From NCBI RefSeq assembly GCF_009727055.1, contig NC_052354.1:37934543-37998542 (forward strand): a stretch of DNA of 64,000 nt, written 5' to 3'. This document shows positions 35,068 through 46,998 of the stretch, one piece after another (the stretch's first letter is position 1; each line of letters begins with the position of its first letter). The notes below the pieces were generated by a model. It ran no database searches, had not been told where the DNA came from, and saw only the letters and a list, made by a program, of their open reading frames with translations. This DNA is from Benincasa hispida. Taxonomy: Eukaryota > Streptophyta > Magnoliopsida > Cucurbitales > Cucurbitaceae. A program made the position numbers and the translations under genes.

Positions 35068-35583
35068 AAGGACTTAAAAGAAAGAAAAGAGAGAGAAATA
35101 AAGAAAAGAAAGAAATGAAAGAAAGAAAAGGAAAAAAAGAAAAGAAGAAAAGAGAGAAAGAAAAGTCTCAAATTAAAAATCAAAATTTATCTATATTTGG
35201 GCATATTTCAAATTTTATCTCAAATCTAAATCAACTAAATTTACACTTTTATTGTCAAATCAAATTAAATTAAGGATAAAATCTTACATTGATGTAAATT
35301 TCAAATTTGGGTATCTTCCAATTTTTATATCAAATTCATCTAAATTTAGATTCTTGTCTATATTTTCAAAACAAGTTAGGGTAAAATCTCAAATTAAAAT
35401 TTGGACATATTCCAAATTTTATCCCAAATTTGAGTTAAACTTACCTATTAAATTTATAGTTTGACTTACATATCAATTGAGGTCAAATTCAAGAACAAAT
35501 ATATTTGAATTTCGATTCCAACTATATATTTTTCAAGATTCATCCACTCATATATATGTGCATAAGTCTTGAAAAAGGGCATT
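35068..35583 (+). other. Purine-rich then AT-rich tail before gypsy 3' LTR
   Basis: AAAGAAAG runs at 35068-35170, then AT-rich text with repeated CAAATTTTATC/CAAATTTGGG words, ending in GAAAAAGGGCATT, which is the probable polypurine tract directly before the LTR. Confidence 0.6.
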
Positions 35584-36807
35584 TGTTGAATGAAAATTTT
35601 GGATCAATCATAAATTGTCACATCATTTACTAAATTAATGACGAAATTCCAAATCGTCAAATTTGGGACCAATTAGAGTTTACATCTGTCCTTAATTGAA
35701 GTTGAAGACAAATTCTGATGATGCCATGTGTTTTCATTATGACCGTTGAATCAGATAAAATTAATTTGACGCAATTTGATAATATTATTTGGGTTAAAGT
35801 CCAACTAACCTAAAAAAAATAGGCTGAATTGGACCCAAATGTCAAATCAGAGACCCAAAACCAACTAATTGGATTGAAAGGCCAGACCCATGGATCAATT
35901 AAGCCCAAGTCCAACTAATTGGGTCTAAGGGCCAAACCCATGGACCAACAAGGCCCAAGGTCACAATGCCCACCTAAGAACTCTATAAATGGAGGAGTTC
36001 TTCATTTGTGGGAGGTAAGCAATTCCACAATCCAGAGAGCCTAGAAAATTCTCCCAACAATCAGAAGACTCCAAGACTCCATCGCATCAACATCAACATC
36101 AACACAAGTTCAACTCTACGAAACAAGTTTGTTCAGAAACCTCATGCGAACACTAGATCATCAAGCCCAAAGGCCGATCATCTAAGAAGATCAACAAGTC
36201 CAAAGGCCGATCATCCAAGAAGATCAATAAGCCAAAATACCGATCAGATCAACAAGCCAAAAGGTCAATCCTCCAAGAAGATCATCAAGCCCAAAGGTCG
36301 ATCAACCAAGATAATCAACAAGCCAAAGGTCGCTCAACCAAGAAGATCAACAAGCCAAAAGGCCGATCATCTAAGAAGATCAACAAGCCAAAAGGCCGAT
36401 CATCCAAGAAGATCAACAATCCCAAAGGACGATTATCCAAGAAGATCAAAAAATACAAAGGTTGATCATCCAACATCAAGCTCAAAGGCAGATCATCCAA
36501 AAAGATCTTCAAGCCCAAAGGCCAATCATCCAAAAAGATCAACAAGCCCAAAGGCCGATCAAGAAGATCAACAAACCCAAAGTTCGATCATCTAGGAAGA
36601 TCATCAAGCCCAAGGCTGATCATCCAAGAAAATCAACAAGCTCAAAGGCAAGTCATCTAAGAAGATAAACTAACTTAAAGATTAAAGTTTATTTTAAACA
36701 CATCAAATAATTATATATTAGAGATCATACTTGCTATAGTGAAATTAATACAAATACAAAAGTTCAAATTTCACGAAGCAAGTTTCTTCGGAAACTTTGG
36801 ATGTACA
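35584..36807 (+). repeat. Gypsy 3' LTR
   Basis: 1224 bp, starts TGTTGAATGAAAATTTTGG and ends GGATGTACA before the GTGTA duplication. TATA box in CTCTATAAATGGAG near 35981-35994. Contains the expanded 33-bp minisatellite (36150-36660). At 36721-36775 it shows the uninterrupted version of the site that was hit by copia in the 5' LTR. Confidence 0.88.
36150..36660 (+). repeat. 33-bp minisatellite in gypsy 3' LTR (about 16 units)
   Basis: Units AAGCCCAAAGGCCGATCATC then CAAGAAGATCAAC. Because 33 is a multiple of three, one frame stays open for nearly 200 codons as an 11-residue basic repeat (KADHPRRSTSP type), but it has no ATG. The position downstream of the TATA box places it in the transcribed part of the LTR. 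Confidence 0.8.
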
Positions 36808-36812
36808 GTGTA

Positions 36813-38035
36813 TATCTAAGTTTAGGAGGGGTACATGAATGAATTGAGACTATATCTGAGTGAGGAAAGATCCTAAAGCTATGAAACTATAGTTTAGATA
36901 AGCTTAGAAAAATTGAATGTTACTACCTATGTCAACAATCGATTCTTTTTAGAAGCTTAATCATATACATGAACTCAAATGTTAAATATGCTTGGCTTGG
37001 AGTAAATCTATGAGTATGGGTGACCTCTTAAAAATTTTCGCAAAAAAGTATGTGAGTGGGAACAAATTAAAGCATGTTGAGAAAACTTGTGTTGGTTTGT
37101 GAGAATAATCTTCACCCTTAGAAGTAGTTCAATACAAGTAGCTAGGCAGTGCGGTAAGGTTGCACAAGCGATGCAAGAAAATGCTAATATTACTAGCAAG
37201 GTGTCGAATATGCATCAAATTTCAACATCTAAACTACTCAAGAGAAGTTTGAAGTGATGCATCAACTTAAACCCTCAACTTTTGTAAATATTTAAAGATA
37301 CAAAGGTAAAACAGATTCGGGATAAACTGATATATACTTACAAAAAGTTGAAGGTTTAAATGGATAGATTAACGACATAAAACGTATCTTAATAAAGAGT
37401 GTTTGACGTTATTTTTTTAACTAAGTTATTTGAATGAAGATGTAAGTTGATCATATATGTACGAAAGTTTAGAATTTAATAAATTGATACCATTTATTAG
37501 TCCAAGGTTTTAATGAGTACATTCAAAGTTTAGAATGTATGATTGGATAATTTCCCTACATAAAATTCAAGAATCAAAGTCTAGATAATTCTAAAAGTTC
37601 AAAATGTACCACAATATAATAAAATAACATTATGAAGCAAAGGAAAATTAACATGGGGAGGCATAATGTGGGCATGATCCATAATTGTTGTTTCATCATC
37701 ACAAGTACATGTAATAATACAGACTTTACAACAGCCTTTGCTTCAAAAAAGCTCTTACTTCTCCCTGTTTCTTTTGTTTTATTTATTTATTTCTTTCCTT
37801 TCTTTTTTCCCCTTTTCTCTTTTCTGCCAAGCCCACGTGTAAGCATGAAGAAAAGGCTTTTTATTTTCTTTCTTTTTGACAGAGAAAAAAGTATTTCTAT
37901 ATTTACTGAGATTGTCTTCAATTTTTCATGTATAGAAAAGTTACTGCGATAAGTCGTTTTTATCTTTTCTCTTTATTAAGAAACTTACTAGACTTTTCTT
38001 TTTTTAATATGCTTTTTACCTTTTTTATATTGTCC

Positions 38036-38039
<4 letters not shown>
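36813..38039. other. Low-copy DNA, no gene supported
   Basis: Frames such as 37632-37952 have no recognisable domain and consist of Phe/Leu-rich low-complexity translation of T-rich DNA. Nothing else is identified. Confidence 0.4.

Positions 38040-38069
<30 letters not shown>
38040..38069. repeat. (TA)n microsatellite
   Basis: About fifteen uninterrupted AT dinucleotides. Confidence 0.95.
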
Positions 38070-38070
<1 letters not shown>

Positions 38071-40910
38071 CTAGTGTTAGATGTTAAAATTTGACTAGAG
38101 AAAAATATATCTGATGTCATGTGATAACAATGATAAATATGCAAATTGGGAAAGAGAAATCTGCAAAATAAGGAAAAAAAGGTTTTAAGATCAAATTTAA
38201 TGATCGAGAACTCTATAATGAAGAAGAAGTAAGAAATTTAAGTTATCTCATATAAAGTTATAATGATGTATTTATAGAAAATTGAGATGGAGTTTAACTT
38301 TTCCTCTTAAGATAAGGATGAGATGAATCGTTACTTATTCTATGCAAGTTAGGATTAAATCTTATCTTATGGATTAAATCTTATCTTAGGTTATCTTTTC
38401 CTTATTTTAGGCTTACTTTGTCAAGTCAAAATATACCCATAACAATTTGTAATAATTAAATATAGTTTAAATCACAGGTAAGTTTTAGCAACTTTTTCGA
38501 AGGAAAAAAAAATCAAATCTTACCTTCTAAACTTTTCAAGTTGTATCATATTTACTTTAAACTTTCAATTTCATCGAATTACATTTTAAACTTAAATAAG
38601 TGTTGCAATCTTAATCCTAAACTTGAAAATATTATAATTTTTACACTTCAATAAATTTAATTGACAAAGTTATTCGATAATTAATTTGCATATTAATCAA
38701 CTAAAATTTGTGCCAAACTTGATATCATTATAATAACTGAGTTTCCGATGATTTTGACATTCTTTCTATTAAAATTGGTGGGTGAATAAGAAAATATTGT
38801 ATAAAGGATAAAAATTACCACACTTATCAAGTTCATTTTATGAAATTGGAAGGTTACTAGAGAAAAAGAAAAATTTAAAAATTTCCCAACTTAGATGTTG
38901 AAAAGAACTCTCTCACATTTTCAAATTTCTAATACAATATTACTAAAAAATCTCTTTTCAATCTCAACATTTTTGTAATACATTATTCTCTCTATCATTG
39001 GGGAGGCAAAAGTAGAACAAAAAAATGTATTAAAATGTACAACAACTCCACTAAATTTTAACAAAACCCTAAAAAGGAGGAATCTATTTTGTGTGTATGG
39101 GACATGAAAGAAAGAGAGAAAATGTGGTTTGGTTTGTTTTCAAAAGTTAGAAGCATGCATCTATCTTTTTGCATCAGCTCCCAAAAAGCTGAAAAATATG
39201 CCTCATTTTTTTATAAAGTCCCTCTGCTGTTTTCTGAAACCCTAATCCACTTTTTCCACACAAACAAAACTTTACATTTTACTCATTCTCATTCATTAGA
39301 TTCCATTCTCTCTATTTTCTCTCTTTCTCTTACATTCATTACACTATAATTCCTTTTTCCTTTCCAAACTATTTGACAGTCAACCCATAGCTCCTTCTAT
39401 AGAACCTCTCCCCACTTTTGAGATTATGAAAATTACCCTCATGCTCCAAAACTAAGTTCTAACTACGGTTAGCAATCTGGAACGAGAGTAAAGATTTGAA
39501 GAGACTTCACAATCTTTTTAGAATACTTGAGTTATTTCTCTCCGTCTTAGTTTTTGTTGAGATTAAACTTATGCGTGTTTATATAATATTGTATCAGATT
39601 CTATGAAGTCCAAATAAGTATCTGGCCATAAAATTGAGATCCGATCCAAGAATAGTAAACCCAAAGACACATCATTTTAAGGGATATCTCACTTCAAAAA
39701 GATGAAGAAACCTCACAATCTTTATACAATTCATGGATTACTCATCTCATCGTCAATTGACTTTTTAAAAATAATTGTGAGGCATGTTGACGATATTTGT
39801 ACTTTTCATTTTGGTTCAGTTTAGTCGTAGTACTTTAAAAATATTCATTTTGATTCCTGTACTATCAACTTTGGTTCATTTTGGTTCTTGCAATTTTAAA
39901 AAAGTGATCATTTTGGTTCCTTAAATGAAATAAAAATAAAAATGAAGGGATCAAAATTATTGTTACATTTTCTAGAAGTACATAGACTATAATGGACATT
40001 TTAAAAGTATAGAAACTAAATTGAACGTCAAAGCCAAAAGAAAGGGATTAAAGTAGTATCTAAACTTAAATTATATAAAAAGGTGATGTTATAGTTTCTA
40101 TGATTTGGTTGATCTCTGTCCTAATTAGATGGCATAACAACTTTATGTTAAGTGATAAATACATAACAAAGAGACAAAAAAGGTATAAATTTTAAATTAG
40201 GCTTTTTGCTAGATATATGTGCGTATAACTCACCCTTTTTTATCCACAAATTTTCTTTCCCATTTTTTTTTTCCTTTTCTACTTGAACCTCTTATGATTC
40301 CCTCAATCTTTCACTTAATATTTCATATCCAAGTCTACTTTATATATTGAAAGTAGCTAGTTGCTTCTCGGTCTTTACCATGTCCAAAGAATATATCTAC
40401 GTGCCACACAAAAAAAAAAAAAAAAACAACTATTATTTTACAAAGAAAACATAAAAATATAAGAGATATAGAACAAGATACAATGGCAAAGGAGAAGTAA
40501 CCCATATTATTAACTAGATTACCTTTCTTACTTTCATGGTAACATTTTTCAATTGCAAACGTTTTTTAGGTCTTATTTCTTGTTTCTCCTTTCTCGTTTT
40601 CTTTTTCTTATTTTTTATTTTCACTTTTGATAAGGGAAAGCAAAATTTGCTAGAGATATTTTAAGAATGTAACATCACAATTGTGCAATCTAATGGAACA
40701 TTTGGTTGGAGCAATATGATAGAATGTTGAATGAAAAATTCAGAGCCTACAATGTAATTTTGGTACACGATTATGAAACTTCTTCTTTTGTTGCTTTGAA
40801 TTGGAAGACTTCTCTCTAGCTTCCTTTTCGCAAATCATCATTTGGATCAATGAAATATTCTTTAAAAAGGAATCAAAGAAGAAGAATAAGAATAACAGAA
40901 CTGCATATAT
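38070..40910. other. Low-copy AT-rich DNA with short degenerate repeats
   Basis: No gene supported. Contains a 22-bp direct duplication (GGATTAAATCTTATCTTA, about 38350-38395). At about 39800-40050 two facing blocks, TTTTGGTTCAGTTTAG-like and its near complement with CTAAATTGAACG, bound a stretch with repeated TTTTGGTTC words, suggesting a small non-autonomous DNA element. A promoter-like T-rich region with TTTATAAAGTCC lies near 39211 but no gene follows. Confidence 0.4.
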
Positions 40911-40911
40911 G

Positions 40912-41006
40912 TAGAACTTATTGTATGCATGAGATTTCGTTGAAGAACTTATTGTATGCATGAGATTTCGTCGAAGAACTTATTGTATGCATGAGATTTC
41001 GTCGAA
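40912..41006. repeat. 31-bp tandem triplication
   Basis: GAACTTATTGTATGCATGAG and the following ATTTCGTCGAA repeat three times with a 31-bp period (TTGTATGC at 40921, 40952 and 40983). Copies are almost identical, so the expansion is recent. Confidence 0.9.
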
Positions 41007-41082
41007 TTGTCATTGACCAACATTTCTCACTCAAAAAAATTGTTCTTTATTTGTTATTGAGAAAAACAAGTAGTCAAAACAA

Positions 41083-41170
41083 GTATAACTCAATTGTCAT
41101 ACGAACTTGTTAGTAACTACGATGTCTGTGGTTCAAATCTATCTATCCCAATTATATTAAACAAAAAAAG
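41083..41170 (+). repeat. tRNA-derived SINE-like element, copy 1
   Basis: Contains TAACTCAATTGTCAT (box A-like) and, 30 bp downstream, GTGGTTCAAATC (box B), then CCCAATTATATTAAAC and an A-rich tail. The spacing and order fit an RNA polymerase III internal promoter of a tRNA-derived SINE. Confidence 0.45.
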
Positions 41171-41329
41171 AGAAAAACACAATGTTGGTAGTCATTTATT
41201 GTTTCTTGTTCTTTGAAATTTAAATTGAAAATGTAAAATCTTTTATAAAGAAAATTAGTTCTAAATTGAAGTATTCAAAGTTATCATGTTATGTTTATTT
41301 TAGATAGGTTAGGTTTTGATAAAACATTA

Positions 41330-41740
41330 GAAGTGGAGTTATCTCACATAAAAAAGGTTCAAGGAAGAGATGAGCTCCAAGCACTATAAAAGAAGTCTAT
41401 AACTATCATTTTAAATCATCCCATTTCGAACCACTTTAAGCTTTTGTGTGATAACTCTAGTTAAAATCTCTATTGCATTCTCTAGTTCAAGAGTGAGATT
41501 AAAGAGTGTAAAAATAATACAAAAGTTTTGAAAGAATGTTCTTGTAATTCGGATCAGGGAGAGAATTATTCTATGTGGTTTTAATATTTTTCACGTAAGT
41601 ATAGATTTCTTTATTTAGATTGGAGTTTTTTACGTAAATTATTGTGTTTCTTTCTTGTTTGTTTCTTTTTAATATCTATGTTATTTTCAACTTATTTCTA
41701 CGATGGTAGTGAGAGGTTTCTCCAATAAGTTATATTATAA
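41330..41740 (+). repeat. Possible copia LTR relic
   Basis: Has a TATA-like CACTATAAAAGAAG near 41383 and, 200-250 bp on, the LTR-style words TTTTTCACGTAAGTATAG and TTTTTTACGTAAATTATTGTG. No borders or internal domain were found, so this is tentative. Confidence 0.25.
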
Positions 41741-41794
41741 ATTTTATAAGTCAAGAATGATGAAATAATGCATTTATTATCAAAGTGAGTTTAG

Positions 41795-41893
41795 GTCAAC
41801 TAACATAAAGTATTAGTTAAAAACGAAGAGGTTTGTGGTTTGACTTTCCCTCCCAATTGTACTCAAATAATAATAATAATAATAATAATAATT
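41795..41893 (+). repeat. tRNA-derived SINE-like element, copy 2, with (AAT)n tail
   Basis: TAGGTCAACTAACATAAAG (box A-like), GTGGTTTGACTTTCC (degenerate box B), CCCAATTGTACTCAAAT and then nine AAT triplets at 41867-41893. The simple-repeat tail is typical of SINE retrotransposition. Confidence 0.5.
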
Positions 41894-44800
41894 AATGATG
41901 CATTTGTTTTTGTTTTGAAAAAAACTGAAAAATAGAAACAAGAAATATGATTTTATTGTTTTCAAAAAATTTATACAATTTTGAAAAAACTTCTATAAAA
42001 TGATGGAAAAAAAAACATGAACAATTATCAAGTATTTTTCTCTCGTAAAATTAAAAAATAAAATAAAATAAAAAATAAATAAAACAAAGCTGCGTGTAAA
42101 ACTATTCTAATTGCAAACATTATTGTAGGGCCTATTTCCTGTTTCTCATCTTTTTTTCCTTTAATTTTTCATTTCCTATTTCTTGTTTCCTATTTTTTTT
42201 AGGATGAGAAACAGAAGAACACTCGATACTTTTTTTTATTCTCTCTTTATTATTGAAAAAAAAAATTAAAAACAAGTTTCTTGGTCTTTTATTGTTTTTT
42301 ATTCTTTGAAGTTTTTAATTAAAAATGTATAACACTCTTATATTAAAATTAGTTTCTAGATTTAAATATCCAAAAATTCTATATTATGTTTATTTTATAT
42401 TTTTTAATTATTAAGTATCTTATAAGTCAATAAGGCTAAAACAATGCATTTACCTTTTTTTAAAAAAAAAATAGCTAAAAAATAGAAACAAAAAACGATA
42501 CAAATTTGATTTTGGTGCTGATTCCAAAATTTTTACAAATATTTGAAAACATTTCTAAAACTAAAAAAGAGGTTATTTGGGATGTTGAATTGAGTTCTGA
42601 AGTCTAGAGTTCATATATTTATGGAGTTCATATGCCGATGGAGTTTATATGTCTATGTTTGGCGTGTAGAATTATTTTCTCTAAGTTAGGAAGTATGTAT
42701 TTGGGGTGGTAAATTGAGTTATAAAGTTAGGGGTATATGGTGCAGTTTTTTCTAATCTTAAATAATCTGTTTTTCTTGTGATTATTTTTTAAAAATATTT
42801 TTATGCATTAACTCTATTTTTTTTAATAAAGTATGAGTTACATTTTCTTAGAAATACACATGTATTGTTTAGTGTTTTGAAAAATAAGGTTTAGATCTTA
42901 CTTTTGGATCATGCATTTAGAATTATTTTTAGTAGTTATTTTATAAATTTATGCACGTGACATTTCTAGTAAAGTTGGACATAATTATATAGATTCATAA
43001 CAATAAAATAGACCGAACATTGAGTTGAGTTAACTCAACTCAACACAACAAATGTCAATGTCCCCAACACCCTTTAAAAAAAATTTTAAAAAAAACAAAA
43101 AATAGTTATATCAAATGCTTCCATCCTTAAAAACCAGAAACAAAAAAACATAAAATGAAAGAATAATAAAAAATATCGTTTTAGAACGATCCTCAATTTT
43201 GATAGTCAACACGAATAATACCTTTACTCATTTACCTAGAATCAATTACAACGATCCATTTTTCGAGTTAAAGTATATTTGACACAATGTTTTTGAAACC
43301 CAATCAATCTACTTCAACGTTTCTTATGTATGCCTTACAAAGATTGAAAGTTTCAAGCTTTTAGGTTTTGTGTTTTTCTTGCTTTCCACATTCATATGGG
43401 TCCATAAGGAATCAAAAAAAGAGAGGAGGGAAAAAAAAAACAAGACAAAAGTTATGGTGGATATTTGAATGCAAAAAGTGAAGATTTAATTGTGAGATCA
43501 TAGAGTAAAGTCATGACATGCAATGCAATGCAAGTTCTAAAAGAATCGGCGCCGAATCCAAGTTGGCCAATTTGAATAGGAAAGGTTATATGAGCCTAAT
43601 TCCTTTCCCTATAGTACAAGTCTTAGTTTTAGCAAATTCTCATTCAAACTTTTGACCATGGGTTTTGTCTTTACTTTAATCCTTTTATATTATTCTATTG
43701 TAATTTGGAGAAAAACGTGACTTATAAAATAGGAAGACATGCACATTGGTGTGGTGTAAGTTGAGGATTTGAATGATCAAAATGGACTTACATCTTCCTA
43801 GTGCTATCATGATGTATTTATAGGTGTAGTTGGGCCTAAGTCCTTCCTAATAGTGTTTTAGATTTGCATTGGGATTATTCTTTAGCAGTATTCAAGTGTA
43901 TAACAGTAATTACACTATCATTTGAAGAAATAGCAAACAACGAAATTCTTTTGAAATATACCAAATTGTGTGACACACACGTATGTCGATTTTTCGTTGA
44001 TCCTAAAATACCTTCATCAGTCTTTTCAACGTCGTTGTAATTAATTCTGCATCTTTCTTAATTACATTGTAATTAATATATCAAATTTATGCGAGCTCTA
44101 TTGATTTCCTTTGAGATTTTCACTCGAAACTAAATGTCTCATTCCATGCAGAAAATGTGGCACAAATTTTGTGATTTAATTTTAAAATAATTGAAATTTG
44201 TATCTTAACAATTTTCCATCTTTTAAAAATATTTTGAATTTTTCTAGATCTTCTCCTAAACATATTTTTTATATTTATATTATAATCTCTCTTAATCTAA
44301 CTAAATCATTTACTTTTTAAATTGTTTCTATGATTATTTTATTTTGGATTTTCAAACTAATTTTTTATATTTATATTAGATTTTTTTCATTAATCATATT
44401 TAAGTCATACATTTTTTAAATTATTTTTATGATTATCTTTATTATAAATTTGTTTTAAATGTAAAATATCATAAAACATCTCCTTTTTATTAATTAGTCT
44501 TATTTTAAAATTTTGAATCATATTATTTTTTGTTTTAAAGATTAGATTGGAAGAATAGCAAAATAGAAATTTCATCAAATTTATAGCAAATACACTGAAA
44601 TGCTCTCATCTGAATTTTCAATTATACTACAACTAATTTTGCTCTTTGCATATTTTTTAGCATGAATCCTGATTTTCTCCTAAATTATCTCCCTACACTT
44701 TTTAATTTTAAAAATCGAATGTGGTTTTTTTTTATTTCAAATATCATATTTGATCATATCTTCAATTTCAAATTTTATTTTATCTAATTTTTTTAATTTT

Positions 44801-46993
44801 TATCTTTTTTTACCGATTTTTTTTTGTTCTCATTCGACAATAAATCTACTTTGGAGGTTTGACTTAGTCGATCAAATCCACTTGTGCATAGATGAAAGAC
44901 TCGACTTAATCGACCATCGACCAAGAGTTCAAGTTGCAAAGTCTTTTTTTTCAAAGTGATTCCTATCAAGCCATTGTAACAAGGTAAGTCAAACCCACTT
45001 TAATAGATTCGATCAAGAAATAATGTACCATCGTCGAATATTGTTTGTTTCTCTTTTGTTCATGAGATCTTCACAATTGACATCAATGTCACATCATAAT
45101 TGGTTAATAATTTCATTTTACAATTTTTAATTGGGATTTTCATACTCCAATTTAAATCAATTTCTTTCTTCATGAATGCAATTATTTAGATAAAATGTTT
45201 ACCGGTCCAAGATTCACTTTCTAAGCTTATATTTTGGGTCTAGAACAAGAAAAAGTATTGTTACAGAATTGTGGATAAGTTCAAAAGTGATTTAAATATG
45301 GTTTGGTTAATTGATTTTTAATTGCAATGTATTTATTTTTAAGCTTGGTGCATTTGTTTAGCGTAGTTTGGAAACTAATTACAATGTATTTGTAGGTCAT
45401 GTAAATATCTCAACGAAAGTATCGCCAAAAACTTTCGAAAGACCTTCTAAGTATAAAAAAAAAATTCTCATTTACAGTGTTACTAATTTTTTTTTTTTTG
45501 TTTCTTTTATCATACATCTTTATTTTCTCCTAAAATGTCTTCCCTATTTTAAATCATAAAATCATACTTTTATTTTTTTTTTTCAGTATCAAAATTAAAT
45601 CAATTTTTTTCAAATATTATTTGATTTATTTATTTTGAGTTTTTTAATCTTTTTTCAACGTATTTAATGTTTTTTTATTTTGGTTTTTTAGTTAGTTTGA
45701 ACAAATTATATAATAAAATATCATTTTTTAATTAGTTTGAAAAATCTAGAGTGAAGAGTGAAGACAGACCAATCACATTTAAAGTAGTAGAGTAGAGAAA
45801 ATTATGGCAACTCTGATAGATTCAGAGACAATGATTTTATTCATAACAACACCATTATTAGGGGTTGAGATTGGTGATGAACCTTGTGTAGGAGGAGTTG
45901 AGATAGAAGAAGATGGAACTGGAGTGATCACTAATGGCTCCAAAGGATCAATAAATGAAGTCGGTGGAGAATGAGCCAAAGTCGAAGCTGATGGTGAAGT
46001 TTTGATGGAAGGAGAGGGAGCCACGCTTGATAGAGCAAGGGATGAAGGTAGAATTGAAGTTGAAGGTGTCGCCACTAAGGAAAATAGCGACAACTTGGTT
46101 GGAGAAGTCGGTGTGGTGCTCAAAGTCTAGCCAACCGATAGTCTTTAGATGTTTGTTTTAACTGTAGTCTAATTACGAATAGTTGTTGATAAGTCAATTG
46201 CAATCTCATTTGTATGACTGGGATAGTTTAGACTTTTATAAATTTGTTTATTTGTTTATTTTTTATTTATTTTTCTATTTTTACAAATGAAATGTTGATT
46301 TGCTGTTTTTACAAATGAAAAGTTAAAATCTTCTATTCGTCTTGTTAGTCCTATTCTTTTAACTCATCTAGCCAAATCTTTTATCTTCTTGGCTTTGTCA
46401 TTTATATTCCTTCCTTGATGCCTATTATGTTTTTTGGTTCAAAATCACTCATAATATAAATAATTTTTCTTGAGCTACATAGTAATTACTTTTAGGTTAA
46501 ATTATCTAAAATATCTCTAAACTATAGGATTGGTTTTTTATTATACTTCCAACCTTTGAAATTTTTCATTTTAATCTTTCAAATTTTGAATTATTTTTCA
46601 AAATAAATATTGACAGCTCTTATCAATAAAATCATATGAAAAAAAAAAAAAAAAAGAAATCTATGTATGCTTATTCATTATCTAAGTGAACAAATTTAAA
46701 CACATATGAAAGCAAATTTGGGAGTGATGATTAGCGAAAAATCATAAATGAAAGAAAAATTGGGAGTGTGGGATTGAAAGGTGAAAGATGTCAATATGAT
46801 GATTCACATATTCATCATATGTCTTTATTTTTTTCTGTATACATGTTTATATTTGTTCACACACAAATAGATATATAAGGTTTCATTTGTGAGTTTTAAT
46901 AGAAAAAACCTTACAATGTTGTTTTTAAACAAATTTCAAACTTTAAACTTTAAGAATTAAAATGAAAATTTTAAAATCGAGATATAATTGAAA
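41894..46993. other. Low-copy AT-rich DNA, no gene supported
   Basis: Repeated poly-A and poly-T tracts and no recognised protein. The only compositionally distinct part is the Ser/Pro-rich open frame at 45779-46123, listed separately. Confidence 0.4.
45779..46123 (-). other. Ser/Thr/Pro-rich open frame without ATG
   Basis: 114 codons open on the minus strand, with repeated S-T-P-x-S and P-S-S words and a hydrophobic end (VAIIFSTLLL). The region is clearly richer in G and C than its surroundings, as a coding or formerly coding segment would be. However, the frame begins at TTG just after a stop and has no ATG before residue 90 or so, no signal peptide and no detectable partner exon. It could be an exon fragment of a hydroxyproline- or arabinogalactan-type protein, or chance. 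I do not recognise it. Confidence 0.2.
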
Positions 46994-46998
46994 CAAAC

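Larger units (their letters stand above)
18668..36807 (+). mobile_element. Non-autonomous Ty3/gypsy element with two nested insertions
   Basis: Both ends are flanked by the 5-mer GTGTA (18663-18667 and 36808-36812). The LTRs begin TGGTGAAGGAGAAATTTTGG (5') and TGTTGAATGAAAATTTTGG (3') and end in ACA. Internally there is a gag reading frame (27400-33100, split), then 2.5 kb of tandem repeats and AT-rich DNA before the polypurine-like GAAAAAGGGCATT at about 35570. No RT, RNase H or integrase is visible, so it is a large non-autonomous derivative. Removing the copia (with one TSD) and the CACTA (with one TSD) leaves about 7.2 kb. Long tandem repeats before the 3' LTR recall Tat/Ogre-type elements, but that is a guess. 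Confidence 0.85.

Noticed and set aside
36315..36551. Minus-strand open frame in the same minisatellite
   Set aside because: Antisense shadow of the repeat, with a TTG start.
36008..36595. 195-codon open frame of basic 11-residue repeats on the plus strand
   Set aside because: It starts at GTG, has no ATG and exists because the 33-bp minisatellite has no stop in that phase; it is inside an LTR.
37632..37952. 106-codon Phe-rich frame, considered as a small membrane protein
   Set aside because: Low-complexity translation of T-rich DNA with no signal of selection or family.
39080..39360. Promoter and 5' leader of a host gene (TATAAAG box, C/T-rich leader)
   Set aside because: No coding exon follows within several kilobases on the plus strand.
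36813..46993. tRNA or microRNA genes
   Set aside because: No cloverleaf or known plant microRNA sequence was recognised; the only tRNA-like parts are SINE-like box A/B units. This was by eye only.
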